44,142 nt of DNA from Alphaproteobacteria bacterium (GCA_025361185.1 JANYAR010000182.1:1-44142), one strand, 5' to 3'. Positions 16,846 to 25,683 are shown, counted from the stretch's first letter. Program-made: numbers and translations. The notes: generated from the sequence alone by a model not told the origin.

Positions 16846-17811
16846 ATGAAACGCGGATACGCAGCATCCATTCTTCTCGCGGTTCTGCTGCTTTCGCTCC
16901 CCGTGTCAGCGCAGAATAAAACTGAATCCGTAACCGTGACCGGCCAGGCGGCGCAAAAGCGCATGGAAATCATGCGCAGCTTTACCGGTTCCTATGTTGT
17001 GCCATCCAGGACCATCGGCAAGGTCGCCCGCTGGGTCAATCCGATCTGTCCGCTCATCATCGGTCTGCAACCGGACCAAAAATTGGCGGTGAGCGAGCGG
17101 ATCAAGAAAGATGCCAAATTGGTGGGGGCGCCGGTGCAGGCGCGGCAAGCTTGCAGGCCAAACGTCACCGTTGCCTTCGCGATGGACCCTCAGGAATTGA
17201 TGACGAAAATCATCGATGACCGTTGGGATTTGGCGCAAACCGTCTTCGGCGATATCGACGGTCCGATGCACGCCAGAAAATTGTCGAAAATCTCGTCTCC
17301 CATACAGGCCTGGTATGGCACGACGATCAGGGATGTACGTTACTTTCCCGGAAGTCAGGAGATCGCGTATCCCGATGTGACAGGTTATTGCGGGCCATCC
17401 ACACCATGTTATGTGACTCAAGGCTCTTTTTTGGACGATGGGCTTAAAAGTGTTTTCTCCACCGTGTTTGTTGTTGTCGATCTCAAAAAAATTGCCGGTC
17501 GCGAGATCGGCACCATCGCAGATTACGTCGCCATGCTGGCCCTGTCCCAGACGGACGCCTTCGCGACCTGCCGCAACCTGCCCAGCATTACGAATTTTCT
17601 GATACCGGATTGCGATGCGAGCCTTAAAACGGCGGCCTTGTCTGATGCCGATCTCGCCTTCTTGCGTGGTGTCTATAAGACGAATGCCAGCGAAAGATTG
17701 AATCTGCAGATCGGCGACATTGTCCGCGAAATGGAAAAGAGCCCGGCAGGGCGGGACGTCAAGCTCCAGGCACCAGAGCAGTCCAATTCGGCCGCCCCGG
17801 CGGCAAAATAG
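16846..17811 (+). CDS. secreted protein of unknown function with six cysteines
   Basis: The 321-residue product starts with a signal peptide; cleavage is likely after Ala22 (LPVSA). The mature chain begins near ESVTVTGQAA and has six cysteines at 68, 103, 182, 188, 242 and 256, an even number that suits disulfide bonding in the periplasm. A segment around residues 205-235 (VFVVVDLKKIAG, then IGTIADYVAMLALSQ) is the most hydrophobic and helical part. The tail is low-complexity. I recognise no family. By eye, base composition is lower in GC than the neighbouring genes, which may indicate a different history. It stands alone between the hairpin cluster and rarA. Confidence 0.8.
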   Translation: MKRGYAASILLAVLLLSLPVSAQNKTESVTVTGQAAQKRMEIMRSFTGSYVVPSRTIGKVARWVNPICPLIIGLQPDQKLAVSERIKKDAKLVGAPVQARQACRPNVTVAFAMDPQELMTKIIDDRWDLAQTVFGDIDGPMHARKLSKISSPIQAWYGTTIRDVRYFPGSQEIAYPDVTGYCGPSTPCYVTQGSFLDDGLKSVFSTVFVVVDLKKIAGREIGTIADYVAMLALSQTDAFATCRNLPSITNFLIPDCDASLKTAALSDADLAFLRGVYKTNASERLNLQIGDIVREMEKSPAGRDVKLQAPEQSNSAAPAAK

Positions 17812-17882
17812 TTCGTCCAACGGCTGGCCCCACATTTGACCGTTCACTGGCTGTTGCGCGTCCGGCGCGCTAGTCTCACCGC

Positions 17883-19226
17883 ATGAGCGATCTGTTCGAA
17901 TCCAGCGACTTGGCTTCCGACGCGCCACGCCCCCTGGCCGACCGGCTGCGGCCCAAGGCGCTGGCCGAGGTGGTTGGGCAGGATCACCTGCTTAATCCCG
18001 AAGGCCCGCTGGGCCGCATGGTGGCGAATGGACGGCCCAGTTCCATCATCCTGTGGGGGCCGCCCGGCACCGGCAAGACCACCATTGCACGGCTTCTGTC
18101 CAGCGCCTTCAACCTGCACTTTGAACAATTGTCGGCGGTGTTCTCCGGCGTCGCCGAGCTGAAGAAAACCTTCGAAGCGGCACGTCAGCGCCGCCGCATA
18201 GGGCAGGGCACGCTTCTTTTCATCGACGAGATTCATCGCTTCAACCGCAGTCAGCAGGACAGTTTCCTGCCCGTGGTGGAGGACGGCACCGTGGTCCTGG
18301 TGGGCGCCACCACCGAAAATCCTTCCTTTGAGCTCAACGGTGCGCTGCTGTCGCGCGCCCAGGTGCTGGTGCTGCGCCGCCTGGACGATGCCGCGCTGGA
18401 AAAATTGCTGGTCCGGGCCGAGGCGCATTATGGCGAGCCGCTCAAGCTGACCGATGACGCCCGCGCGAGCTTGCGCGCCATGGCCGATGGCGATGGCCGC
18501 TATCTGCTCAATCTGGTGGAAGAATTGTCCAGCGTGAAGACGGTGAAGCCGCTGGACACGGCAGCCCTGGTCAGCGCCGTGCAGCGGCGCATGCCGCTTT
18601 ACGACAAAAGCCGCGAAGAGCATTACAACATCATTTCGGCGCTGCACAAATCCATTCGCGGTTCGGACCCCGACGCGGCGCTCTATTGGCTGGCGCGGAT
18701 GCTGGCGGGCGGCGAGCAGCCGCTCTTCATCGCCCGCCGCCTGGTGCGCGCCGCGGTGGAGGATATCGGCCTGGCTGATCCTGAGGCCGTGCATCAGGCG
18801 TTGGCGGCGAAAGATGTGTTTGATTTCCTGGGATCGCCGGAAGGCGAGCTGGCGCTGGCGCAATGCGTGCTCTATCTCGCCAGCGCGCCCAAATCCAACG
18901 CGGTGTACAAGGCGTTGGGCGCGGCCAAGCGGGCGGCGCAGGAACATGGCTCGCTGATGCCGCCCGCCCATATCCTAAACGCCCCCACCAAGCTGATGAA
19001 GAATCTGGGCTATGGCGCGGGCTATCAGTATGACCATGACGCCGAAGCCGGTTTTTCCGGCCAGAATTATTTCCCCGACGCCATGGCGCGCGAGCAATTC
19101 TATGCGCCCAAGGACACCGGCTTTGAGCGCGAGATTGCCAAGCGGCTGGAATACTGGTCAAAGCTGCGGGCGAAGCGCGAGGAGCGTTTGCGAGAGCAAG
19201 AGCGACCGGCAAAGAGGGAGCCATAA
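17883..19226 (+). CDS. rarA: replication-associated recombination protein A (RarA/MgsA)
   Basis: RarA is a cytoplasmic AAA+ ATPase acting at stalled replication forks. The 447 residues match the length of the E. coli protein. Visible motifs are VGQDHLL near residue 31, Walker A GPPGTGKT (59-66) and Walker B LLFIDEIH (111-118). A sensor segment VLVGATTENPSFELNGALLS and the C-terminal MgsA tetramerisation region also occur. The TAA stop is directly followed by the crcB ATG, so it heads an operon with crcB, the pseudouridine synthase gene and the ATP12 gene. Confidence 0.95.
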   Translation: MSDLFESSDLASDAPRPLADRLRPKALAEVVGQDHLLNPEGPLGRMVANGRPSSIILWGPPGTGKTTIARLLSSAFNLHFEQLSAVFSGVAELKKTFEAARQRRRIGQGTLLFIDEIHRFNRSQQDSFLPVVEDGTVVLVGATTENPSFELNGALLSRAQVLVLRRLDDAALEKLLVRAEAHYGEPLKLTDDARASLRAMADGDGRYLLNLVEELSSVKTVKPLDTAALVSAVQRRMPLYDKSREEHYNIISALHKSIRGSDPDAALYWLARMLAGGEQPLFIARRLVRAAVEDIGLADPEAVHQALAAKDVFDFLGSPEGELALAQCVLYLASAPKSNAVYKALGAAKRAAQEHGSLMPPAHILNAPTKLMKNLGYGAGYQYDHDAEAGFSGQNYFPDAMAREQFYAPKDTGFEREIAKRLEYWSKLRAKREERLREQERPAKREP

Positions 19227-19604
19227 ATGGGCATGGTGTTTGCCGTGGGCGTCGGCGGCGGCCTGGGCGCCCTGGCGCGTTATTTCATTGCCGGGGCGAT
19301 TCAGTCGGCGGCAACCGTGTTTCCGTGGGGCATCTTTGTCGTCAATATCAGCGGCGGCTTGCTGATGGGGCTGATCGTGGAAGCCAGCGCGCTGAAACTG
19401 AACCTGTCGCCCGATCTTCGCGCCTTCCTCACCGTCGGCATATTGGGCGGCTACACCACCTTTTCCACCTTCTCGCTCGACAGTGTCTTGCTTTTGCAAA
19501 AGGGCCAATATGCCCAGGCCGCCTTTTATGTGATCGGCTCGGTGGTGCTCTCCATCTTGGCGCTGATTGCGGGCCTTTGGATCGTGCGCGCGGCCTATGG
19601 CTGA
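19227..19604 (+). CDS. crcB: fluoride channel CrcB/Fluc
   Basis: CrcB (FluC) is a small dual-topology membrane protein that exports fluoride as a dimer. The 125-residue product has four hydrophobic segments, Asn40 in the conserved VNISGG motif and the signature GGYTTFSTFSLD at 74-85, which supplies pore-lining residues. The ATG abuts the rarA stop, and the 3' end overlaps the next gene by eight bases. There is no room for a fluoride riboswitch before it, so expression probably follows the operon. Confidence 0.95.
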   Translation: MGMVFAVGVGGGLGALARYFIAGAIQSAATVFPWGIFVVNISGGLLMGLIVEASALKLNLSPDLRAFLTVGILGGYTTFSTFSLDSVLLLQKGQYAQAAFYVIGSVVLSILALIAGLWIVRAAYG

Positions 19605-20616
19605 AACGCGCACCATTGATGAGGACGATGACGGCATCCGCCTGGACCGCTGGTTCAAGCGGCACTATCCGCTCGTAACCCATGTGCTGCTGGAAAAGCT
19701 GCTGCGCAAGGGCGAGGTGCGGCTGGACGGCAAGCGCGCGAAAGCCGCCGACCGCGTCGCGGCGGGACAAGCCATGCGCCTGCCGCCGCAGGTGGTGCAT
19801 GCCAAGGACCTGCGCCCCGAAAAAGCGGAAACAAAACATCCGCTGACGTCCAAAGACATGGGAAGCCTGGCGGACCGTATCCTCTATATGGACAAGCAGG
19901 TGATCGTGATCGACAAGCCGCCGGGGCTGGCGACCCAGGGTGGCTCGGGTCTCTCCAAGCATGTCGACGGCATGCTGGAGTCCCTGCAGTACGAAAAACC
20001 CACAAGGCCCAAGCTGGTGCACCGGCTGGACCGCGATACCTCGGGCGTGCTGCTGATCGCGCGCACGGCATTGGCGGCCTCGGGCCTGTCGGCCAGTCTG
20101 GCGTTGCGCGATACGTCCAAAGTCTATTGGGCGCTGACCCGCGGCGTGCCCAAGCAGAAGCACGGCGTGGTCAAGGGCGCGCTGGCCAAGGAGGGCGGCC
20201 ACGGCCCGCATGGCCGCGACGAACGCATGACGATGACGGACGAGGGCGAGGAGGGCGCCAAATTCTCCCTCACCGAATATGCCGTGATGGCCACAGCGGG
20301 CACCGAATTCGCCTGGGTGGCGGCACGGCCCATCACCGGGCGCACCCACCAGATCCGCGTGCACCTGGCGAGTTTGGGAACGCCCATCGTCGGCGATTTC
20401 AAATATGGCGGGGCGGAATCGCGCGGGCGCGGCGATATCGCCGACAAGCTGCATCTGCATGCCCGCAGCATCGATATCGGCCGCCCCGATGGCGGGCGGC
20501 TGCAGGCCACCGCGCCCTTGCCGCCGCACATGGTCAAGAGCTGGAAGCTGCTGGGATTCGATCCCGACGACAAACGCGATCCCTTTCCCCCGAAGAAAAC
20601 CAAAAAGAAGAGATGA
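19597..20616 (+). CDS. RluA-family 23S rRNA pseudouridine synthase (RluC/RluD type)
   Basis: This enzyme isomerises specific uridines of 23S rRNA. From ATG 19597 the product is 339 residues. An N-terminal S4 RNA-binding domain covers about 14-65, and the RluA catalytic domain follows from about 95. The catalytic Asp145 is in HRLDRDTSG (142-150), and the substrate-binding motif RPITGRTHQIRVHLASLG comes later. The C-terminus is very basic (KKTKKKR). It overlaps crcB by eight bases and the ATP12 gene by four. RluC and RluD cannot be separated here. Confidence 0.92.
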   Translation: MAETRTIDEDDDGIRLDRWFKRHYPLVTHVLLEKLLRKGEVRLDGKRAKAADRVAAGQAMRLPPQVVHAKDLRPEKAETKHPLTSKDMGSLADRILYMDKQVIVIDKPPGLATQGGSGLSKHVDGMLESLQYEKPTRPKLVHRLDRDTSGVLLIARTALAASGLSASLALRDTSKVYWALTRGVPKQKHGVVKGALAKEGGHGPHGRDERMTMTDEGEEGAKFSLTEYAVMATAGTEFAWVAARPITGRTHQIRVHLASLGTPIVGDFKYGGAESRGRGDIADKLHLHARSIDIGRPDGGRLQATAPLPPHMVKSWKLLGFDPDDKRDPFPPKKTKKKR

Positions 20617-21305
20617 AGCGCTTCTACAAGGACGTGTCGGTTGCGCCGGTGGACGGCGGCTTTGGCGTGCTGCTGGACGGCAAGCCGGTCAAGACACCGG
20701 GACGCAATCCCTTGGCTTTGCCGACGGAAAAATTGGCGAATGCCATCGCGGCGGAATGGCGCGGGCAGGGTGAGGAGGTCATCGCCACCTCGATGCCGCT
20801 GCTGCGCCTGGCCAACACCGTGATCGACGGCGTCGCCAACAGCCGCGATGCGGTGATCGATGCCATTCTGCGCTTTGGCGAGAATGATCTTCTGTGCTAC
20901 CGCGCCCATCAGCCGCCGGAGCTGGCGGCGCGCCAGCGTGCCGGCTGGGACCCGTGGCTTGACTGGGCACAGCAACGGTTCGGCGCGCAGATGACGGTCG
21001 CGCAAGGCTTGACCCATGTCGATCAGCCGGCCGAAGCGCTGGCTTCCTTGCGCGGGGCGCTGGAGACATTCGATGCCTTCACCCTGGGCGGATTGCATGT
21101 GATCGCGTCCATCACCGGCAGCACGGTGCTGGCGCTGGCCGTGGCCGAAGGCGAGATTTCCACAGCCCAAACCTTTGCCCTGTCGCGGATTGATGAAGCT
21201 TACCAGGCGGAAAAATGGGGCGAGGATGCCCAGGCCGCCAAACGCGCCGCGGCGCTGGCGCAGGAGCTGGACAAGGCGGTTGAACTGATCGGGTCTGTCA
21301 GATAG
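20613..21305 (+). CDS. ATP12-type chaperone for F1-ATPase assembly
   Basis: ATP12 proteins bind the F1 alpha subunit during ATP synthase assembly; the bacterial form is mostly confined to alphaproteobacteria. ATG 20613 overlaps the upstream stop (ATGA), giving 230 residues. Family features are the start RFYKDVSV, the segment GFGVLLDGKPVKTPGRNPLA, EWRGQGEEVIATSMPLLRLA and the C-terminal EKWGEDAQA. The longer frame running back into the pseudouridine synthase gene is a shadow. The stop shares one base with the next start. Confidence 0.93.
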   Translation: MKRFYKDVSVAPVDGGFGVLLDGKPVKTPGRNPLALPTEKLANAIAAEWRGQGEEVIATSMPLLRLANTVIDGVANSRDAVIDAILRFGENDLLCYRAHQPPELAARQRAGWDPWLDWAQQRFGAQMTVAQGLTHVDQPAEALASLRGALETFDAFTLGGLHVIASITGSTVLALAVAEGEISTAQTFALSRIDEAYQAEKWGEDAQAAKRAAALAQELDKAVELIGSVR

Positions 21306-21631
21306 TGCAGCGCAAGAAACCGCTACGCGCTCACGCCACGCTGGAAGCCCGGTTGTGGGCGCGGCTCAGGGCTCTGGAGGGTACGCGCTTTCGCCGCAAA
21401 TCGCCGTTCCGCACCTTCATTCTGGATTTCGTCGAGCATGACCGGAGGCTGGTGATTTCTCTGGAAGGAGGCGAGCCGGGCAAACGCTCCATCCATATCG
21501 TGCGCGACCGGCTGCTCAGCGAACAGGGCTATGTGATCCTGCGGCTATGGCGGGGTGAGGCCGAACGGGATCTGCAGGGCGCGCTTCACCGCGTCAAAGC
21601 GGTGCTGGAGGACATGGCCACGCCGGACTAA
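21305..21631 (+). CDS. DUF559-like protein with altered nuclease motif
   Basis: The 108-residue product starts at a GTG sharing one base with the ATP12 stop. It follows the DUF559 (Vsr-like PD-(D/E)XK fold) pattern: LEARLWARLRAL, then FRRKSPFRTFILDF with Asp41, and a C-terminal GYVILRLWRGEAERDLQGAL. The usual core vIElDGgqH is here VISLEGGEP, so Glu is replaced by Ser52, Asp by Glu54 and His by Pro58. The nuclease site is therefore probably damaged. It ends the rarA-to-ATP12 operon. The family call is fair; loss of activity is inference. Confidence 0.75.
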   Translation: MQRKKPLRAHATLEARLWARLRALEGTRFRRKSPFRTFILDFVEHDRRLVISLEGGEPGKRSIHIVRDRLLSEQGYVILRLWRGEAERDLQGALHRVKAVLEDMATPD

Positions 21632-21766
21632 GCGCCTGCTTGAATTGCATAAAGCTTGTGCACACCGTCGTTCTTTCAGGCCGGGCTGTGGCTAACCGCC
21701 GCCAGGTGCTGGCGTCCCGCCATCCCTCTGGCTAGGGTTTCGCGCAGTTTATGGGGGGAGGTCTAG

Positions 21767-22150
21767 GTGTCTGCGATTTTGAAATTGTGCCAGGGCGTTG
21801 CGGTACGGACGGTCGATCCCGGAACGATCCTGTTTGCCGAAGGAAAGCGTGATCAGGCGCTCTGTGTTCTGGTCGATGGCGAGGTCGAAATCCTGAAGGA
21901 TGAATTTCAGGTCAATACGGTTTCGGAACCCGGCGCGGTGTTCGGCGAAATGTCCATCTTGCTTGATGCACCCCATACCGCCACGGTGCGCGCCCGCACC
22001 CCGTGCCGCGTCCACATGATCGAGGATGGCGACGCCTTCCTGCGCTCCAACAAGGACATGGCTTACGATCTGCTCAAGATATTGGCTGGGCGGCTGCAAG
22101 GCGTGACCACGCACCTGACCAATCTCAACCGCTACGTCCGCGCGATGTAA
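21767..22150 (+). CDS. stand-alone cyclic-nucleotide-binding domain protein
   Basis: The 127-residue product is a single Crp-type nucleotide-binding domain with no helix-turn-helix or enzyme domain. GTG 21767 follows a strong GGGGGGAGG five bases upstream. Beta-roll motifs are PGTILFAEGKRDQALCVLVDG and the phosphate-binding cassette GAVFGEMSILLDAPHTATVRA. In that cassette Glu61 is kept, but the Arg that normally holds the cyclic phosphate is His70. It may therefore bind a ligand weakly or not at all. It converges on the FUSC gene with only five bases between the stops. Confidence 0.85.
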   Translation: MSAILKLCQGVAVRTVDPGTILFAEGKRDQALCVLVDGEVEILKDEFQVNTVSEPGAVFGEMSILLDAPHTATVRARTPCRVHMIEDGDAFLRSNKDMAYDLLKILAGRLQGVTTHLTNLNRYVRAM

Positions 22151-22155
22151 CCCGC

Positions 22156-24279
22156 CTAGACATCTTCTATCACCGGCCGCGCCGCCAGACGCGCCACCTT
22201 GCGCGCGGCATCCTCGATATGCGCCAGGCGCCGCGCCAGAACGTCCATCGCCGCGCTGCCGCCCAAGCTGGTCAGGCTCTCGCGTGGCGGACCCGCCGCG
22301 CCAGGCTGGCCCGATTTTCCGTCGGGCTTGAGCAGCGCCACCACCCGTTCGCGCGCCGCCGCGATTGAAGTATCGGCGGCGGGTCCGTCCAGATCCTTGT
22401 CGCGCAGTTTCACCAGCACCGGCATGGAGGAGAGGTCCGAGGCCAGCAGGTAGTGTGCCCCCAGCAATTCACCCAGCGAAGCCAGCACGCGGCGATTGGT
22501 GTTGGGCTCGTCCGCCAGGCGGCGGATGGCGCCCGACAGTTGCGCCACCGCGTCCAGCGCCTGTTTGCGCGCCAGGCGGTAGCGTTGAGAAACAGGGCCG
22601 CGCCGAAGCGCTGCGTCCGCGAAAGCGGTATCGGCCACGAGCAGGCCGCGCACCGTGCGGGGCAGGTCGTCACGTTCCCAGTTGGGCAAAAGATAACTGA
22701 AGCCCCAGGACAGGCCCGAACCGATCAAGGTATCGACGATGCGCTCGAAAAATTGCGGATGCACCAGCGGGTCGACGAAATGCAGCAGCAACAGGGATGA
22801 GACCGAAGCGCCCACCGCGGTGACGCGATAGGCCACCAGGCCATAGGCATGGCTGGTGCCCACCGCCAGTACGATCAGCAGCAACAGCACGGCCGCGGGC
22901 ATGGTGTTGATGAAGGTGACGGCCAGGGCGCAGCCGATCAAAGTGCCGGTGACACGGTCCCAGCGGCGCTGGCTGGTGACGCTGTAATTGGCGCGCATGA
23001 TCAGGGCGATGGTCAGCAGCACCCAGTTGGCATGGGCGAAGCGCGGAAAGATCAGGGTCAGCGCCAGCCCCGTGGTCATCGCCAGCGACAGCCGGATGGC
23101 ATAGCGCAAGGCGGGCGCGCGCCAGCGCAGTTGATTGACCAGCACGCCGATCCCGCGCGGGGCATCCTGGCGGAACAAGTCCAGGTCCATCTGGTCCGCC
23201 AGGTCGCTGGGCGCTGTGGCGTCATCCAAAGCGGTGGCGAGCGCGCCGATGTAAGAGTCCGCCAGCACCAGCTTGTTGGTTGTCGCGGTGAAGGCATGCA
23301 CGAGCGGATCATCGGGCGCGGCCAGCGCCGCCACGGCGGCCTGCAGCCGCCGGGCTTCGTCGGTCTGATGCCAGGGCATGGCGTGACCATGGCGGGTGCG
23401 CAGCGCCAGCGTCAGCCGTTCGACTTCCTCCGCCATCTGGGAGACAAAGCCGTTCAGCTGCCACATCAGCTCGCGCTGCGGGGCGCCGCGCAGCGCCTCC
23501 AGATCGGCATCCGACGACAGCACGGTCTCGAACGCGTCCAGCAAGGCGACCAGCGTGTCGATGCGCTTTTTCTGCATGCGATGGCTGCGCCGCGCGAACA
23601 GGCTGTCACGCGCCGCCTGCAACCGGTCGGCCAGGGCGGCATGGGTGTCGATCAGGGCGCGAAATCCGGCCGGCCCTTGCGCATCGGGATTGTAGAGCGC
23701 GGCCTTGGCGCGCAGATAAGCGGCAAAGGCATGCATCGCTTCGGCCAGCAGCAGGCGGCGGCTGCGGTCGTCGAACAGCCAGGCCACCAGCACGGCATAG
23801 ACCGTATAGAGCAGGGCGCCGCACACCGTCAGCACCAGGTGATCGGCGGCCTGGGCAGGCCCCGTAAAGGGCTGACCCATGGCGAAGACGAAGGCCAGCA
23901 CGCAGGTCATGGCCAGGCTCAGCACCCATTTGCCATAGGCCGAGATCAAACCGGTCCAGATGCCGATGAAGGCGGTCGCGATGATAAAAGCCGGCATGGA
24001 AAAGCGCGAAAAATCCGACAGCGCGGTAAAAAAACCGGTGCAGAGAAAGGCAAACCCCATGATCCAGATTTTCTGGCGCAGGGGATCGGTGCGGTCGCTG
24101 ATCGAGACGCAGACCGCGCCGCTGGCTGCCGCGATGGCGGCGGGAAAACCCAGCGCCCAGCCCGCCGTAACGCCGGTCAACCCGACGCCGATGGCGACGT
24201 TTATTCCGTTCTCGATATGGGCGCGGAATACGGCCAAAGACACAGAGTGAAGGGACAGGGAGCGGGGGAGGGTTACCAT
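22156..24279 (-). CDS. FUSC/YccS-family inner-membrane protein
   Basis: The 707-residue product has two clusters of transmembrane helices, at about 25-165 and 390-520, each followed by a long soluble region. This is the layout of the FUSC family (fusaric-acid resistance, aromatic acid exporter and YccS-like proteins). The second cluster includes LALTLIFPRFAHANWVLLTIA and RRWDRVTGTLIGCALAV, matching the FUSC-like repeat. The substrate is unknown. No partner adaptor gene lies next to it, so a stand-alone YccS-type role is more likely than an AaeAB-type pump. It is transcribed divergently from the acylphosphatase gene. Confidence 0.85.
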   Translation of the reverse strand: MVTLPRSLSLHSVSLAVFRAHIENGINVAIGVGLTGVTAGWALGFPAAIAAASGAVCVSISDRTDPLRQKIWIMGFAFLCTGFFTALSDFSRFSMPAFIIATAFIGIWTGLISAYGKWVLSLAMTCVLAFVFAMGQPFTGPAQAADHLVLTVCGALLYTVYAVLVAWLFDDRSRRLLLAEAMHAFAAYLRAKAALYNPDAQGPAGFRALIDTHAALADRLQAARDSLFARRSHRMQKKRIDTLVALLDAFETVLSSDADLEALRGAPQRELMWQLNGFVSQMAEEVERLTLALRTRHGHAMPWHQTDEARRLQAAVAALAAPDDPLVHAFTATTNKLVLADSYIGALATALDDATAPSDLADQMDLDLFRQDAPRGIGVLVNQLRWRAPALRYAIRLSLAMTTGLALTLIFPRFAHANWVLLTIALIMRANYSVTSQRRWDRVTGTLIGCALAVTFINTMPAAVLLLLIVLAVGTSHAYGLVAYRVTAVGASVSSLLLLHFVDPLVHPQFFERIVDTLIGSGLSWGFSYLLPNWERDDLPRTVRGLLVADTAFADAALRRGPVSQRYRLARKQALDAVAQLSGAIRRLADEPNTNRRVLASLGELLGAHYLLASDLSSMPVLVKLRDKDLDGPAADTSIAAARERVVALLKPDGKSGQPGAAGPPRESLTSLGGSAAMDVLARRLAHIEDAARKVARLAARPVIEDV

Positions 24280-24280
24280 C

Positions 24281-24308
24281 TTGTCTGGAGAGGGTGTGTG
24301 ACTATGTT
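24281..24308 (+). promoter_or_regulatory. possible promoter for the acylphosphatase gene
   Basis: TTGTCT (24281-24286) and TATGTT (24303-24308) lie 16 bases apart, each four of six to consensus, in the 44-base gap between the divergent genes. A start of transcription near 24315 would leave a leader under ten bases. The match is modest. Confidence 0.3.
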
Positions 24309-24323
24309 AGGGGCGAGCGAGCA

Positions 24324-24605
24324 ATGAGCGACGATATTACATCCCTGCGGGTGCAAGTGCATGGCTTTGTCCAGGGCGTGGGCTTCCGCGACTTTCTGGT
24401 CATGGCAGCGCAACAGCACAAGCTGGACGGCTGGGTGCGCAATTGCGCCGACGGCTCGGTGGAGGCGCTGATCTGCGGCCCCACCAAGGCGGTGGAGATT
24501 TTCGTCTCCAGCGCCACCAAGGGGCCGCAAGGCGCCAAGGTCAGCGCGGTGGATTTGCACACCAGCGAACCGCCAACGGAAAAAGGCTTTATCCGGAAAC
24601 CCTGA
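24324..24605 (+). CDS. acylphosphatase
   Basis: Acylphosphatase hydrolyses carboxyl-phosphate bonds such as those of acetyl phosphate or carbamoyl phosphate. The 93-residue product from ATG 24324 has both signatures: VHGFVQGVGFRDF with Arg22 and GWVRNCADGSVE with Asn40, the two catalytic residues. The C-terminus is slightly degenerate compared with the usual end. An in-frame start at 24294 would add ten unrelated residues. It is a single gene between the FUSC gene and the lipB pair. Confidence 0.93.
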   Translation: MSDDITSLRVQVHGFVQGVGFRDFLVMAAQQHKLDGWVRNCADGSVEALICGPTKAVEIFVSSATKGPQGAKVSAVDLHTSEPPTEKGFIRKP

Positions 24606-24613
24606 GGCGCTGT

Positions 24614-25000
24614 CTAAAGACGAGGGCGTTTCAGCTCGCGAAAGGCGGAAATCGCGAAGGTCAGCAGCGCAATGAGGCTGAGCAGGCTGCCGATGCCGAT
24701 CACCGGCTCCAGCGCCTGGTTGCCGGTGGCGAGAAACACCGCCAGGGTCGGGATCATCACCGCCACGCCCAAAGTGGCGCAGACATAGTTGATCCAGGCC
24801 AGGCGCGGCGACAGGGTCTCGCGGGTCAGCGCATAAAAGGTGCCGTAGATCGACATGGTCACCCAGCCCAGCAGATTGAGGTGGGCATGCGCCGGCGCCA
24901 GCGCGAAATTCTGGGAAACCGCCATGGCGATGCCCCAGCACATTCCCATCGCCAAACACAAAGCGCCCGTCATGAAAAAAGCAGCAGATACGCGCGGCAT
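24614..25000 (-). CDS. small membrane protein resembling part of heme-copper oxidase subunit I
   Basis: The 128-residue product has four hydrophobic segments. Residues 37-46 read AHAHLNLLGW, with His38 and His40, a motif found in cbb3/NOR-type oxidase subunit I and in small related proteins. It is far too short to be an oxidase and lacks the remaining metal ligands. A GGGGGA ribosome-binding site lies five bases before the ATG at 25000. It begins 11 bases downstream of the lipB stop on the same strand, so the two are probably co-transcribed. The role is unknown. Confidence 0.7.
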   Translation of the reverse strand: MPRVSAAFFMTGALCLAMGMCWGIAMAVSQNFALAPAHAHLNLLGWVTMSIYGTFYALTRETLSPRLAWINYVCATLGVAVMIPTLAVFLATGNQALEPVIGIGSLLSLIALLTFAISAFRELKRPRL

Positions 25001-25011
25001 GAAAGTCCCCC

Positions 25012-25683
25012 TTATCCGAATATTTTCTGAAAGCCCCGTTTCAGCGCCATGTCCACATCGGCCATGGTGGCCCGTATTCCCAGATCAGCCAAACTGGTAA
25101 CGCCATGGCCCCGTATCCCGCAAGGGACAATGCCGTCAAAGTGCGAAAGGTCCGGCGCCACGTTCAGCGCCACACCGTGCAATGTCACCCAGCGCCGGAT
25201 GCGCACGCCCAGCGCCGCGATCTTGTCTTCGCGAGCATTTGAAGTGGAAGAGGGGCCCCGGTGCACCCAGATGCCGACCCGGCCCGCCCGCCGTTCGCCC
25301 TTGACGCCCAATTGCGCCAAGGTCTCGATCAGCCATTGTTCCAGGTCGTGGACATAGGCGCGCACATCGGGCTTGCGCGTCCTCAGATCGAGCATCGCAT
25401 AAGCCACGCGCTGGCCCGGACCATGATAGGTGAACTGGCCGCCGCGTCCGGTGCGAAAGACTGGAAATCGCGCCTCGATCAGGTCGGCGTCGGTGGCGCT
25501 GGTGCCGGCGGTGTAGATGGGCGGATGCTCCAGCAGCCAGATTTGTTCGCCCGCCGTCCCTTCGGCGATGGCGGTTGCACGTGCTTCCATTTGCGCCAGG
25601 GCATCGGGATAGGCGACCGGGTGGTCGCTTATTCTCCATTCCACCTGGTTCTGGGCTTTTAGAATTGAAGGGGCGGCGTCCAA
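25012..25683 (-). CDS. lipB: lipoyl(octanoyl) transferase LipB
   Basis: LipB moves octanoyl from acyl carrier protein to lipoyl domains, the first step of lipoate synthesis. From TTG 25683 the product is 223 residues. It shows [12 protein letters not shown] with His87, Lys154 in [11 protein letters not shown] and the nucleophile Cys188 in [21 protein letters not shown] six bases upstream supports the TTG. GTG 25644 would give 210 residues, and ATG 25752 would add 23 residues and overlap the divergent FliN-like gene. lipA is not in the window. Confidence 0.93.
   Translation of the reverse strand: MDAAPSILKAQNQVEWRISDHPVAYPDALAQMEARATAIAEGTAGEQIWLLEHPPIYTAGTSATDADLIEARFPVFRTGRGGQFTYHGPGQRVAYAMLDLRTRKPDVRAYVHDLEQWLIETLAQLGVKGERRAGRVGIWVHRGPSSTSNAREDKIAALGVRIRRWVTLHGVALNVAPDLSHFDGIVPCGIRGHGVTSLADLGIRATMADVDMALKRGFQKIFG

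Noticed and set aside
19150..19226. Fluoride riboswitch before crcB
   Set aside because: crcB starts directly after the rarA stop, leaving no non-coding space, and no riboswitch core is seen.
22849..24327. A 492-codon open frame on the plus strand
   Set aside because: It is opposite the FUSC gene and shows only repetitive Gln/Arg/Gly/His-rich sequence.
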